DNA of 64,000 nt from Bacillus pumilus (GTDB taxonomy: Bacteria; Bacillota; Bacilli; Bacillales; Bacillaceae): positions 1 to 64,000 of the forward strand of contig NZ_CP101833.1 in assembly GCF_024498355.1 (NCBI RefSeq), given 5' to 3'. Positions 27,577 to 42,629 of the stretch are shown here, one piece after another. The number at the start of each line of letters is the position of its first letter. The stretch's first letter is position 1. The notes under the pieces were generated by a model. It worked only from the letters and a program-made list of their open reading frames with translations, had not been told where the DNA came from and did no database searches. Both the position numbers and the translations under genes were made by a program.

Positions 27577-28131
27577 TCATGTTTGATTTTCATTCGTGAT
27601 CTCTTTAGCAGTTGTGATTTTAGCAAGAAGAACGTTCTCCATCATCGTTAAAGCGTACTCGTTATCTCTATCATTGTTTGAAGCAATACAATCTTTAGGT
27701 ACAATCAGATTGTATTCTCGCATGTATGCGTCATTTGCAGTGAAAAGAACACAGATGTTTCCTGCAATTCCAGTTAAAATAAGATCATGAACACCTAGTT
27801 CATTTAGAAGTGTCTCTAGTGCTGTTCCATAGAAGGCAGAATGCTTAGGTTTAATTAAGAAATAATCATCGTTAGATGGTGCCATTTGCTCTAAAATAGG
27901 GGCGCTTCTTTCGTTTTTACATGTTTGTATGACAGCTTGAATGTCAGCCTTCCAGAGTCCGTAGTGGTCGTTGATGTAGATGATTGGCCAATTTTCCTTG
28001 AAAGCGTGTTGTTTAAGGGCTAAAATTTTATTGGTCATTTGCTCTGTTTTTTCAGCGAGCACATGTCCCATTTCAAAATCAAAATTATTGATCATGTCGA
28101 TAATAAGCAGTGCCTTTTGGTGATTTGGCAA
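27577..28131 (-). CDS. yaaI: Isochorismatase-family cysteine hydrolase YaaI
   Basis: A cysteine hydrolase of the isochorismatase/nicotinamidase superfamily with unknown substrate. The triad is visible: Asp in LLIIDMINNFDF, Lys in LIKPKHSAFYGT, and Cys in GIAGNICVLFTANDAY. TTG 28131 is chosen because GAAGGGGG precedes it by 7 nt, giving 184 residues, close to the 181 of B. subtilis. A longer reading from 28182 has no ribosome site. It is divergent from tadA. Confidence 0.88.
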   Translation of the reverse strand: MPNHQKALLIIDMINNFDFEMGHVLAEKTEQMTNKILALKQHAFKENWPIIYINDHYGLWKADIQAVIQTCKNERSAPILEQMAPSNDDYFLIKPKHSAFYGTALETLLNELGVHDLILTGIAGNICVLFTANDAYMREYNLIVPKDCIASNNDRDNEYALTMMENVLLAKITTAKEITNENQT

Positions 28132-28195
28132 AATAAGACCCCCTTCAAAAGATTGTGGTAATATGTTAACCTCAATATCCATTTAAAAAACATGA

Positions 28196-28687
<492 letters not shown>

Positions 28688-28698
28688 ATGGATGTCGT

Positions 28699-28727
28699 TT
28701 GCAATTTCAACTGTAAGAAGGTATACT
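28699..28727 (+). promoter_or_regulatory. SRP RNA promoter
   Basis: TTGCAA (28699-28704), 17-bp spacer, TATACT (28722-28727). The expected start is about 27 nt before the mature RNA, in line with a processed precursor. Confidence 0.7.
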
Positions 28728-28760
28728 TATTTCTGCGTCACTAACAATTTAATATTCATT

Positions 28761-29031
28761 TTGCCGTGCTAAGCGGGGAGGTAGCGGTGCCCTGTACTCG
28801 CAATCCGCTCTAGCGAGGCCGAATCCCTTCTCAAGGTTCGTTTACTTCAAGGTCTGCCTTAAATAAGTGGTGTTGACGTCTGGGTCCTGCGCAATGGGAA
28901 TTCATGAACCATGTCAGGTCCGGAAGGAAGCAGCATTAAGTGAAACCTCTCATGTGCCGCAGGGTTGCCTGGGCCGAGCTAACTGTTTAAGTAACGCTTG
29001 GGGTAGCGAATCGACAGAAGGTGCACGGTAA
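28761..29031 (+). ncRNA. scr: Signal recognition particle RNA (scRNA)
   Basis: About 271 nt, the large Bacillus type with an Alu domain. The ends pair (GCCGTGC at 28763 with GCACGGT at 29022). The S-domain hairpin contains the Ffh-binding core GTCAGGTCCGGAAGGAAGCAG near 28914-28934. It targets ribosomes making membrane proteins. It is encoded between tadA and dnaX as in B. subtilis. Confidence 0.97.
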
Positions 29032-29047
29032 ATCAATATTAAATGTA

Positions 29048-29077
29048 ACTCATCTAGTTTATCTAGGTGAGTTTTTT
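29048..29077 (+). terminator. Terminator after SRP RNA
   Basis: Stem ACTCATCTAG/CTAGGTGAGT followed by TTTTTT. The next 220 bp, up to the dnaX promoter, show no gene or clear element. Confidence 0.85.
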
Positions 29078-29298
29078 GTTGTTGTTCAAAGAATAGCTCA
29101 GTTGCTAGGTTGATACAAATGATTAAAAAGCCTTTTTGAGGTGATTTGCTTTTAAAATGACTTATAACAGGAACTGTTGTTCTGTTTGGGCTGGCAGGTC
29201 ATTTTGCAAAGCTAGAAAATTTGTTTTTGATTCATGAAAAGTAAAAAATCTTCATATGAAAACGCCATTTTCGCTTATTAGAAAATAAAGGTGTACTT

Positions 29299-29326
29299 TT
29301 GAATTGATCGTTGCATCATGTATAAT
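29299..29326 (+). promoter_or_regulatory. dnaX promoter
   Basis: TTGAAT (29299-29304), 16-bp spacer, TATAAT (29321-29326). Confidence 0.6.
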
Positions 29327-29358
29327 GAAGATGATGATAAATGGAGGAGGGCGTATTT

Positions 29359-31071
29359 GTGAGTTATCAAGCTTTATACCGAGTGTTCAGGCCTCAAGTT
29401 TTTGAGGATGTTGTTGGACAAGAACACATCACAAAAACGTTGCAAAATGCCCTTTTGCAGAAAAAGTTTTCTCATGCTTACTTATTTTCAGGTCCTAGAG
29501 GAACAGGTAAAACAAGTGCTGCTAAGATCTTTGCAAAGGCAGTGAACTGTGAAAAGTCACCTGTTAGTGAACCGTGTAATGAATGTGATGTCTGTAAAGG
29601 GATTACAAACGGTTCTATTTCAGACGTGATTGAAATAGATGCTGCCTCGAATAACGGGGTAGATGAAATCCGAGATATACGTGATAAAGTTAAATTTGCT
29701 CCTTCGGCGGTTACATATAAGGTTTATATTATAGATGAAGTACATATGCTCTCTATCGGGGCATTTAATGCACTCCTTAAAACGCTAGAGGAACCGCCTG
29801 CTCATTGTATCTTTATTTTGGCTACCACAGAGCCTCATAAGATTCCTCTTACCATCATATCCCGGTGTCAGCGATTTGATTTTAAACGGATCACGACAAA
29901 AGATATTGTTGGAAGAATGGAGAAAATTGTAGATGCAGAAAGTCTAAATGTACAAGAGGGCTCGCTCGAGATTATTGCTAGTGCAGCAGATGGCGGTATG
30001 CGTGATGCACTAAGCCTGTTGGATCAAGCGATCTCATTTAGTGGTGAACAACTGACAATTGATGATGCGCTGCTCATTACAGGTGCTGTATCTCAGCATT
30101 TCATTAGTCAGCTTGCCGAAGCTATTTTTGATCAAAATATTGCTGTAGCGTTAGATACATTAAATGAATTGCTCCAGCAGGGGAAAGATGCGGCTAAATT
30201 AATAGAGGACATGATCTTTTACTTTAGAGATATGTTGCTTTATAAAACGGCACCAGATCTTGAAGGAGTACTTGAAAAGGTAAAAGTCGATGAAAAGTTC
30301 GTGGCGCTCTCTGATCGTGTGACGCCTCAGTTTCTGTATGAGACGATTGAAGTGCTTAATAAAAGCCACCAAGAAATGAAATGGACGAATCATCCAAGGA
30401 TTTTCTTTGAAGTAGCTGTTGTTAAGCTTTGTCAGTCAACGGCCGGAATGACACAATCTCATGCTCACTCTGATTTAACAGCTTTAACGCATAAAATAGA
30501 CAGGCTTGAACAGGAGCTATCTAGGCTGAGAGCTGAGGGTGTACCGATGTCTCAGTCTCATAGTCCTCAAGAAAAAAAGGAAGCACCTCGACCACAAACA
30601 AGCAACAAAAATGGCTATCGTGCACCTGTTGGCCGAATTCACGAGATTCTAAAAGAAGCGAAGCGGCCGGAGTTAGAAAAATTAAAAGGCAAATGGGGAG
30701 AGCTCCTTGCCCAGTTGAAACAGCAAAATAAGGTGTCTCACGCTGCGCTATTAACGGATAGTGAACCAGTTGCAGCTGCATCTCACGCCTTTGTTTTAAA
30801 ATTCAAGTTCGAAATACATTGTAAGATGGTGGCTGAAGATAAAAGTGGTGTTCGAACCAACCTCGAGCACCTGCTAGAGTCTATGCTAGGAAAAAGAGTG
30901 GAATTAGTTGGCGTTCCTGACGCTCAATGGGGTAAAATAAGAGAAGAATTTTTAAAGGATCATCAGCCGGATGAACAGGCAGATGGTCAGGCAACTTCTG
31001 CTGAAGAGGATCCATTGATTGCGGAAGCAAAGAAGTTAGTAGGAACTGATTTGATTGAAATTAAAGATTAA
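29359..31071 (+). CDS. dnaX: DNA polymerase III tau/gamma subunit
   Basis: The clamp-loader ATPase that loads the DnaN ring and couples polymerase with helicase. Walker A GPRGTGKTS is near 45, a zinc Cys4 site CEKSPVSEPCNECDVC near 64-79, Walker B VYIIDEVHML near 120, and arginine finger SRCQRFDFK near 170. A flexible linker near residues 390-420 leads to the tau domain. The GTG at 29359 has GGAGGAGG before it; the ATG at 29341 has none. It is 570 residues long. An in-frame A-AAA-AAG heptamer sits at 30573-30579 in the linker. It starts the dnaX-yaaK-recR-yaaL cluster. Confidence 0.96.
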   Translation: MSYQALYRVFRPQVFEDVVGQEHITKTLQNALLQKKFSHAYLFSGPRGTGKTSAAKIFAKAVNCEKSPVSEPCNECDVCKGITNGSISDVIEIDAASNNGVDEIRDIRDKVKFAPSAVTYKVYIIDEVHMLSIGAFNALLKTLEEPPAHCIFILATTEPHKIPLTIISRCQRFDFKRITTKDIVGRMEKIVDAESLNVQEGSLEIIASAADGGMRDALSLLDQAISFSGEQLTIDDALLITGAVSQHFISQLAEAIFDQNIAVALDTLNELLQQGKDAAKLIEDMIFYFRDMLLYKTAPDLEGVLEKVKVDEKFVALSDRVTPQFLYETIEVLNKSHQEMKWTNHPRIFFEVAVVKLCQSTAGMTQSHAHSDLTALTHKIDRLEQELSRLRAEGVPMSQSHSPQEKKEAPRPQTSNKNGYRAPVGRIHEILKEAKRPELEKLKGKWGELLAQLKQQNKVSHAALLTDSEPVAAASHAFVLKFKFEIHCKMVAEDKSGVRTNLEHLLESMLGKRVELVGVPDAQWGKIREEFLKDHQPDEQADGQATSAEEDPLIAEAKKLVGTDLIEIKD

Positions 31072-31096
31072 CTAAAAGAAAGAGAGTGGTGTTCAT

Positions 31097-31420
31097 ATGC
31101 GCGGTGGAATGGGAAATATGCAAAAAATGATGAAACAAATGCAAAAAATGCAAAAGGATATGGCTAAGGCTCAAGAAGAGCTTGCGGAAAAGGTTCTTGA
31201 AGGTACAGCAGGTGGCGGTATGGTCACTGTCAAAGTAAATGGACAAAAAGAAGTCGTTGATGTAGCAATTAATGAAGAAGTTGTCGATCCTGAAGACATC
31301 GATATGCTTCAAGACCTTGTACTTGCAGCGACAAATGATGCATTGAAAAAAGTCGATGAGCTAACAAATGAAACAATGGGTCAATTCACAAAAGGAATGA
31401 ACATGCCAGGTTTATTCTAG
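31097..31420 (+). CDS. yaaK: Nucleoid-associated protein YaaK (EbfC/YbaB family)
   Basis: A 107-residue DNA-binding protein of the YbaB/EbfC family. The N-terminus is rich in Met, Gln and Lys and helical ([18 protein letters not shown]), followed by the beta region [20 protein letters not shown]. Family members are dimers with pincer shape that bind DNA. It lies between dnaX and recR as in most bacteria, and is cotranscribed with them. Confidence 0.95.
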   Translation: MRGGMGNMQKMMKQMQKMQKDMAKAQEELAEKVLEGTAGGGMVTVKVNGQKEVVDVAINEEVVDPEDIDMLQDLVLAATNDALKKVDELTNETMGQFTKGMNMPGLF

Positions 31421-31435
31421 GGGGAATAACTAAAG

Positions 31436-32032
31436 ATGCAATATCCTGAACCAATATCAAAGCTGATTGATAGCTTTATGAAATTGCCAGGAATCGGACC
31501 GAAAACTGCGGTCCGTCTGGCTTTTTTTGTTCTTAGTATGCAGGAAGATGTCGTACTAGACTTTGCGAAGGCGCTTGTAAATGCAAAGCGTAATTTAACT
31601 TATTGTTCGGTTTGCGGCCATATCACTGATCAGGATCCCTGCTATATTTGTGAAGATACAAGAAGAGATCAATCTGTTATCTGTGTAGTACAAGATCCAA
31701 AAGATGTGATTGCAATGGAAAAGATGAAAGAATATAACGGCTTATATCATGTGCTTCATGGTGCCATTTCGCCAATGGACGGAATTGGACCGGAGGATAT
31801 TAAAATTCCTGATTTATTAAAAAGATTGCAAGACGATCAAGTGACAGAGGTGATTCTTGCAACCAACCCAAACATTGAAGGAGAAGCTACAGCCATGTAT
31901 ATCTCCAGATTGTTGAAACCATCAGGAATTAAACTCTCTCGTATTGCTCACGGACTCCCAGTAGGTGGAGATTTAGAGTATGCAGATGAAGTCACACTTT
32001 CTAAGGCTCTAGAAGGCAGACGTGAGATGTAG
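31436..32032 (+). CDS. recR: Recombination mediator RecR
   Basis: Works with RecF and RecO in gap repair. The 198 residues contain a helix-hairpin-helix ([13 protein letters not shown]), a four-Cys zinc finger [16 protein letters not shown] near 57-72, and a Toprim domain starting [15 protein letters not shown] 31436 is 16 bp after yaaK. Confidence 0.97.
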   Translation: MQYPEPISKLIDSFMKLPGIGPKTAVRLAFFVLSMQEDVVLDFAKALVNAKRNLTYCSVCGHITDQDPCYICEDTRRDQSVICVVQDPKDVIAMEKMKEYNGLYHVLHGAISPMDGIGPEDIKIPDLLKRLQDDQVTEVILATNPNIEGEATAMYISRLLKPSGIKLSRIAHGLPVGGDLEYADEVTLSKALEGRREM

Positions 32033-32050
32033 GAAGGAGAAGTACGGTAC

Positions 32051-32275
32051 ATGGGTTTTCTTCGCAGAAAATCAATTCGAAAAGAATTCGATGAGAAACT
32101 AATTCAACAGCTTTTTAAGCAAAAGGAAGAATGGAACAGACAAAAAAAGCTTGTCGCAAATAGCGTTGAGCCTTCACCGGACATTCTATTCGAATTAAAG
32201 CTTGCTCAAGCGAAGTACTTTTTCTATCTGAGAGAAGCGAAAAAGAGGAATATACGTTTAAACAACTGGAGGTAG
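32051..32275 (+). CDS. yaaL: YaaL, DUF2508 family protein
   Basis: A 74-residue, very charged protein predicted to be helical. B. subtilis has a protein of the same length in the same place between recR and bofA. No function is established. ATG 32051 follows AGGAAGGAG, 19 bp after recR, probably the last gene of the dnaX operon. Confidence 0.88.
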   Translation: MGFLRRKSIRKEFDEKLIQQLFKQKEEWNRQKKLVANSVEPSPDILFELKLAQAKYFFYLREAKKRNIRLNNWR

Positions 32276-32278
32276 CAG

Positions 32279-32307
32279 GTCTATTTTACATAGTCCTCTC
32301 ATATGCT
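32279..32307 (+). promoter_or_regulatory. Candidate sigma-E promoter of bofA
   Basis: GTCTATTT (32279-32286), 13-bp spacer, CATATGCT (32300-32307). This fits a sigma-E -35/-10 pair, and bofA is a mother-cell gene. Confidence 0.5.
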
Positions 32308-32341
32308 TGTACTATTCATATGAAGAGGAGATGAGAGGATT

Positions 32342-32605
32342 ATGGAACCTGTTATTGTGATTGGTTCAATTTTGCTTGCTGTATTATTGTTGTTTATGTC
32401 AGGTGTTCAAGCGAATCCATTCAAATGGTTAGGACTTATCGGAGTTAAGTTTGTGGCAGGCGCTCTTTTTTTATTTTGCCTGAATTTGTTCGGTGAGAGT
32501 TTAGGGCTTCATGTCTCCATTAACCCTGTAACGAGTGGAATTAGTGGTTTATTGGGCATTCCAGGCGTAGCGGCTTTAGTCGTAATAGAAAAGTTTATTA
32601 TTTAA
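32342..32605 (+). CDS. bofA: Sporulation protein BofA, inhibitor of pro-sigma-K processing
   Basis: An 87-residue membrane protein with two to three hydrophobic segments (residues 4-22, 30-52, and the C-terminal GISGLLGIPGVAALVVI). With SpoIVFA it holds the SpoIVFB protease inactive in the outer forespore membrane until the SpoIVB signal arrives. The length equals B. subtilis BofA. ATG 32342 follows GAGAGGA. The second rRNA operon promoter follows within 15 bp of the stop codon. Confidence 0.94.
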   Translation: MEPVIVIGSILLAVLLLFMSGVQANPFKWLGLIGVKFVAGALFLFCLNLFGESLGLHVSINPVTSGISGLLGIPGVAALVVIEKFII

Positions 32606-32617
32606 TGAAAAATAATA

Positions 32618-32646
32618 TTGACTTTGATTCTGTATGGTGGTAAATT
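32618..32646 (+). promoter_or_regulatory. rRNA operon 2 promoter P1
   Basis: TTGACT (32618-32623), 17-bp spacer, TAAATT (32641-32646). Confidence 0.65.
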
Positions 32647-32699
32647 AATATACGTCGCTGATGACGAAGAAACGAAAAAACATAACAACAAAAAAGTTG

Positions 32700-32729
32700 T
32701 TGACACTAACAACTTGGATGTGATAAGAT
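32700..32729 (+). promoter_or_regulatory. rRNA operon 2 promoter P2
   Basis: TTGACA (32700-32705), 18-bp spacer, TAAGAT (32724-32729). It lies about 25 bp before the segment shared with operon 1. Confidence 0.72.
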
Positions 32730-32878
32730 GTTCTAGTCGCTTCTGAAGCGGTAAACAAGTTCTTTGAAAACTAAACAAGACAAAACGTACCTGTTAATTC
32801 GAGTTTTTATAAAAAAATCCTATGATACATCATAGGTAGTCAGTCAAACTGACGAAAAACGAAACTTCGGTTTTGTTC

Positions 32879-34438
<1,560 letters not shown>

Positions 34439-34523
34439 ATGGAGCAGCGTGCGTTTTCGTCTTGTTTAGTTTTGAAGGAACTTGGAAAAGATCCTACAAC
34501 ATCATATCTTCGATATGAAAGAT

Positions 34524-34600
<77 letters not shown>

Positions 34601-34613
34601 TCTTCTATAAATC

Positions 34614-34689
34614 GGGGCCTTAGCTCAGCTGGGAGAGCGCCTGCCTTGCACGCAGGAGGTCAGCGGTTCGATCCCGCTAGGCTCCACCA
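34614..34689 (+). tRNA. tRNA-Ala (UGC), operon 2
   Basis: Identical to the tRNA at 11437, with TGC anticodon and encoded CCA. Confidence 0.97.
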
Positions 34690-34787
34690 ACGTGTTCTTT
34701 GAAAACTAGATAACAATAAGTAATACATTCACATTGAATGCAATGCAAAGTTCATCACACATAGTGATTCTTTCTAAAGTAAGAAAT

Positions 34788-37716
<2,929 letters not shown>

Positions 37717-37779
37717 TATATTCTAATGTGAAGCATGAACGTTGTTATCTAGTTTTGAGAGAACATTCTCTCCATCAGG

Positions 37780-37895
<116 letters not shown>

Positions 37896-37904
37896 TTTTC
37901 TAAG

Positions 37905-37934
37905 GATCAGTTCCAGACGGAACTGGTCTTTTTT
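37905..37934 (+). terminator. rRNA operon 2 terminator
   Basis: The same GATCAGTTCC/GGAACTGGTC stem and T-run as in operon 1. Here no gene is encoded on the lower strand. Confidence 0.92.
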
Positions 37935-38014
37935 GTTTTTTTAAGAAAAGGAACAAACACTCGATCTGGGATGTATACATATACTAAACTACCATCTAAA
38001 ACATTCTTAATTTT

Positions 38015-38044
38015 GTATACAATTGAAAGCGCTAGGGCATACTG
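38015..38044 (+). promoter_or_regulatory. Sigma-F promoter of csfB
   Basis: GTATA (38015-38019), 15-bp spacer, GGGCATACTG (38035-38044). Both boxes fit the sigma-F consensus GYWTA-N15-GGNRANANTW at nearly every position. Confidence 0.82.
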
Positions 38045-38067
38045 AAGCTATGAGTGGAGGTGTCACA

Positions 38068-38259
38068 ATGAGCAAAAAAGAGCGAGAAGCGATTTGTTTG
38101 ATTTGTGAAGAGAAAAAGACAAAGGGAATATATTTATATCATCAGTTTTTGTGCCGAGACTGTGAGCGAAAGTTAATTTCTACATCGACCTCGGATCCTA
38201 GCTATGCCGATTATGTAAGAAAGCTTAAAAATCTTCATACGCCGCCTTTGTATTCATAG
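38068..38259 (+). CDS. csfB: Anti-sigma-G factor CsfB (Gin)
   Basis: Holds sigma-G inactive in the early forespore, and also acts on sigma-E in the mother cell. The 63-residue protein has two CxxC pairs (CLICEEK and CRDCERK) that bind zinc, and the conserved C-terminus SDPSYADYVRKLK then LHTPPLYS. ATG 38068 follows GGAGGTG. A sigma-F promoter lies upstream and a terminator directly after the stop. It sits just after the rRNA operon, as in B. subtilis. Confidence 0.94.
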   Translation: MSKKEREAICLICEEKKTKGIYLYHQFLCRDCERKLISTSTSDPSYADYVRKLKNLHTPPLYS

Positions 38260-38280
38260 ACCACTAGATGGTCTTTTTTT
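38258..38280 (+). terminator. Terminator after csfB
   Basis: Stem AGACCA/TGGTCT followed by six more T, overlapping the csfB stop codon. Confidence 0.85.
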
Positions 38281-38387
38281 ATGAGCTATCGAGGATTGGA
38301 CCTGTTTTTTGGAACTTAGTTTGGACAACACCCGTAATAAATAATAAGATAAACAGAGAGCCTGATTATTCATAGGAGTCGATGAAC

Positions 38388-39002
38388 ATGAAATCAATCT
38401 TTTTCACATTTATATGGGCCATCTTCTCTACTCTTTTCTCGATTGTGATTTTAACCGTCAGTATTGGGGTTTTCCACCATCATGTTGGATTATCGATACT
38501 GTATGCGATGATTGGGTGGGGTGCGATGTTTGCAGGAAGCAGATGGGTTGCTTTCCAGTTGTTTTTAAAGAAACACGGATTGTCTCGTAGTGATTATGTA
38601 TATATTAAACAGCACTTCAAAGAAGCAGGGCAAAAGCTGGTTCGTTTGAAGAAAGCTTTATTTGCTGTGAAAAACATGCAGACGATCAAACATAATTATG
38701 AAATCCTTCGGCTTGCACGACGAATCTATACGATTACAAAAAAGGAACCGAACCGATTTTATGATGCACAGCGATTTTATTTCGAAAGTTTGGATTCTGT
38801 CGTTGAACTAATCGAAAAATATGCATTACTGTATAATCAGCCTAATCGCAGTCATGAGCTTGAAATGACACTGAGCCAAACTCGAGTTACACTGACAGAG
38901 CTGCAAAAGCAATTGACGAATGATTTGCAGCAAGTTTTAGGAAGAGACATAGAAGCCCTTCACATTGAACTTGAAGTGGCCGATAAAATGATCAAAAAAT
39001 AG
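38388..39002 (+). CDS. xpaC: XpaC family membrane protein
   Basis: A 204-residue protein named for hydrolysis of 5-bromo-4-chloroindolyl phosphate in B. subtilis; the true role is unknown. Residues 1-50 contain two transmembrane segments (SIFFTFIWAIFSTLFSIVIL and the following GLSILYAMIGWGAMFAGS). The rest is a long charged helical cytoplasmic part. ATG 38388 is preferred over ATG 38382, which is too close to AGGAG at 38374. It is 19 bp before yaaN, and the two form a conserved pair. Confidence 0.88.
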   Translation: MKSIFFTFIWAIFSTLFSIVILTVSIGVFHHHVGLSILYAMIGWGAMFAGSRWVAFQLFLKKHGLSRSDYVYIKQHFKEAGQKLVRLKKALFAVKNMQTIKHNYEILRLARRIYTITKKEPNRFYDAQRFYFESLDSVVELIEKYALLYNQPNRSHELEMTLSQTRVTLTELQKQLTNDLQQVLGRDIEALHIELEVADKMIKK

Positions 39003-39021
39003 ATGAAAGGAGTCAGACTCG

Positions 39022-40086
39022 ATGAAACCAGAAGATCAAGTCACACCACCATCAGCATCTACTATAGATCTTCAGTTTCGGGTGTTTGATACCTTATCTG
39101 ATAAGGAAAAACAAGAGGCTATAGAGCGGGCTGAAAAGATCCCTGACAATCCGCAAAAGCTGCTTTTCTATGGTACACGTGTGCAGGAACGATTATTGGA
39201 ACAATCACAACACATGATGAAATATGTTGAGAAAAAAGATATCGATCAAATAGGAGATGTGCTTGAAGCCTTTTTGCAGCAACTACATTTAGTGGAGCCA
39301 GAGGATTTACTGCCAAAGAAGCAGGGCCCTTTTTTGAGGTTGTTTCATCGGGGGAAGCGTTCTACTCAGGAGATCATTTCTCGTTTTAAACAAGCAGAAG
39401 CTCAAATAGAGAGATTATCAGCAAGGCTCCGTTACGCAAGAGGCGTATTAATCTCCGACCATAAGTTATTAGAGCGTTTATTTGAAGAAAATCAATCATA
39501 TTTCCAAGAGATGACACTACAGGTTGCAGCAGTTGAAGCGAAATTGACACAGTTAGAGCAGCAGGTCCTATCAGAAGCGAAACATTCTAATGATCGGACA
39601 TTAGAGGAGCAATTGATGAGTCAGGAAGTAAATGAGGAAGAATATATGGAGAGATTGAAAGAACGGAAGTATGACTTGCTGTTAAGCCGGCAAATTGCAC
39701 TGCAATGTAATGCCCAAATTCGGATGATTCAGTATACAAATCATACCTTAGCCAATCATATCCAATCAACCGTCTCCGCATCTATTCCTCTATGGATCAA
39801 CCAAATGTCAATTGCATTAACTCATATTCAGCAGCGAGCCAATTCAGCCCTTGAGCAGCGAATCCAACAAACGTATGAAAAGGTATCAAAGCAGCAGGGA
39901 CAGCTTCTTGAAGACGCATCATTAACGCCTATAGATACGTTGAAAAAGGCTCAACGCCAATTAGCCGAAACATTACAGGAAACGTTACAGGTGAAAGAAC
40001 ATGGGAGCCAAGAGAGAGCTCAATTAAAAAGCAACATGTACGAGGCGGAGCAGAAGCTGGCGAATCATCAACCAATAAAGGAATGA
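39022..40086 (+). CDS. yaaN: TelA-like toxic anion resistance family protein YaaN
   Basis: A 354-residue, almost entirely helical protein of the TelA family, linked to tellurite and other stress resistance in other bacteria. No catalytic motif is seen. Heptad-like patterns occur around residues 110-200 and 250-340. ATG 39022 follows AAAGGAGT. It is paired with the membrane protein XpaC. The function is not established. Confidence 0.88.
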   Translation: MKPEDQVTPPSASTIDLQFRVFDTLSDKEKQEAIERAEKIPDNPQKLLFYGTRVQERLLEQSQHMMKYVEKKDIDQIGDVLEAFLQQLHLVEPEDLLPKKQGPFLRLFHRGKRSTQEIISRFKQAEAQIERLSARLRYARGVLISDHKLLERLFEENQSYFQEMTLQVAAVEAKLTQLEQQVLSEAKHSNDRTLEEQLMSQEVNEEEYMERLKERKYDLLLSRQIALQCNAQIRMIQYTNHTLANHIQSTVSASIPLWINQMSIALTHIQQRANSALEQRIQQTYEKVSKQQGQLLEDASLTPIDTLKKAQRQLAETLQETLQVKEHGSQERAQLKSNMYEAEQKLANHQPIKE

Positions 40087-40163
40087 GAAACCATCTATCG
40101 GTTCACTTGTTTGAACGTTATAATAGAAATAAGATATCGTTTAAGTGAAAAGGGTCGATTTGT

Positions 40164-41569
40164 TTGAAAACACCTTTATATACAGCATTATCACAACATG
40201 CGGAAAAGAAGCCTTATTCTTTTCACGTTCCAGGACATCACAATGGAGATGTCTTTTTTGATGAGGCACGGTCTTACTATGCATCAATTCTTCAGCTGGA
40301 TGTGACGGAGCTTGAAGGTCTAGATGATCTCCACCACCCGACTGGTGTGATTCAAGAGGCAGAGGATTTATTGGCAAAGCTATATGGGGCAAAGCAAAGC
40401 TTTTTCCTTGTGAATGGCACAACAGTTGGAAATCTAGCGATGGTGATGGCTGCATGTCGGACTGAAGATGAGATTTTTGTTCAGCGAAATTGTCATAAGT
40501 CTGTTTTCCATGCGATTGAGCTGGCAGGAGCAACGCCTATTATGTTAGACACTGAGATCGATTCATGCTTGCACGTCCCAACCCATGTTACTGATGAAAC
40601 AGTCAAAAAAGCTATCGCGAAACACCCGAACTGCCGAGCAATCGTTTTGACGTATCCGAACTACTATGGACATGCAGCTAATTTATCAAAGCTGATTCAC
40701 ATGTGTCATGAAGCGGGCATGATTGTTTTGGTTGATGAGGCACATGGTGCGCATTTTGTATTAGGCGGCGCCTTTCCTCCATCTGCCCTTTCCTACGGAG
40801 CAGACGTGGTGGTACAATCAGCACATAAAACCCTTCCAGCGATGACGATGGGTTCTTATCTCCATCTCCAAGGGGACCGAATAGATGCGAAGCGTATGAA
40901 GACATTGTTAACGATGCTTCAAAGCAGTTCACCTTCTTATCCAATTGTGGCTACGTTAGATGTGGCGAGAGCTTATGTTGAAGAGATCAAGGGAAAAGGG
41001 AAATTGGACGGAATCATGACAGGGCTGGCAAAGCTGAAAGAACAGTTCAACAGGATGTCCAATCTCGAAGTGGTCGAGTCTGACTCGTTATCTACGGATC
41101 CATTAAAATGCGTCATTCGTTCAACAAAAGGGCTGACAGGCTATGAACTAAAAAAGGTGCTTGAATCGGTTGATGTTCACCCAGAACTTGCGGATGAACA
41201 TCAAGTCTTACTCGTTTTTGGTCTGGGACAGACGAAGGACGTCCCTTTTTCAGCCATAGAGCAGGCGCTTCAGCAAAGTGATGTATTGCATGAAAAAAAA
41301 GAGCATCTTCAAAAGGCGACGCGATTCATAGAGGTCGATCAGCAAAGACAAGACATAGAAGCCGTCCCATTCGAAAAAGCAGCAGGCCTGATCAGTGCAG
41401 AATCGGTTATTCCCTATCCGCCTGGCATTCCTTTGATGATTAAGGGAGAGCGTATTGAAGCGGATCAAATTTCGAAGTTAAGCCGTTTGCTTGGACATCA
41501 CGTTCATGTTCAAGCAAGTCAGGTGATTCACCAGAGAAAATTATATGTTTATATAGAAGAGGAGACACT

Positions 41570-41573
<4 letters not shown>
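40164..41573 (+). CDS. yaaO: Orn/Lys/Arg decarboxylase family protein YaaO
   Basis: A 469-residue PLP enzyme of fold type I related to arginine and lysine decarboxylases. The Schiff-base lysine is in [17 protein letters not shown] near 225, preceded by VDEAHGAHF. It is shorter than the inducible enterobacterial enzymes because it lacks the N-terminal wing domain. The substrate cannot be told from sequence. The start is TTG 40164 after AAAAGGG. It overlaps tmk by 4 bp, so it is probably the first gene of a long operon. Confidence 0.92.
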
Positions 41574-42617
<1,044 letters not shown>

Positions 42618-42629
42618 GGATGGGTTGCT

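Noticed and set aside
29078..29298. Gap between SRP RNA terminator and dnaX promoter as a possible small RNA gene
   Set aside because: No terminator, promoter pair or stable long hairpin could be read; it is left as plain intergenic DNA.
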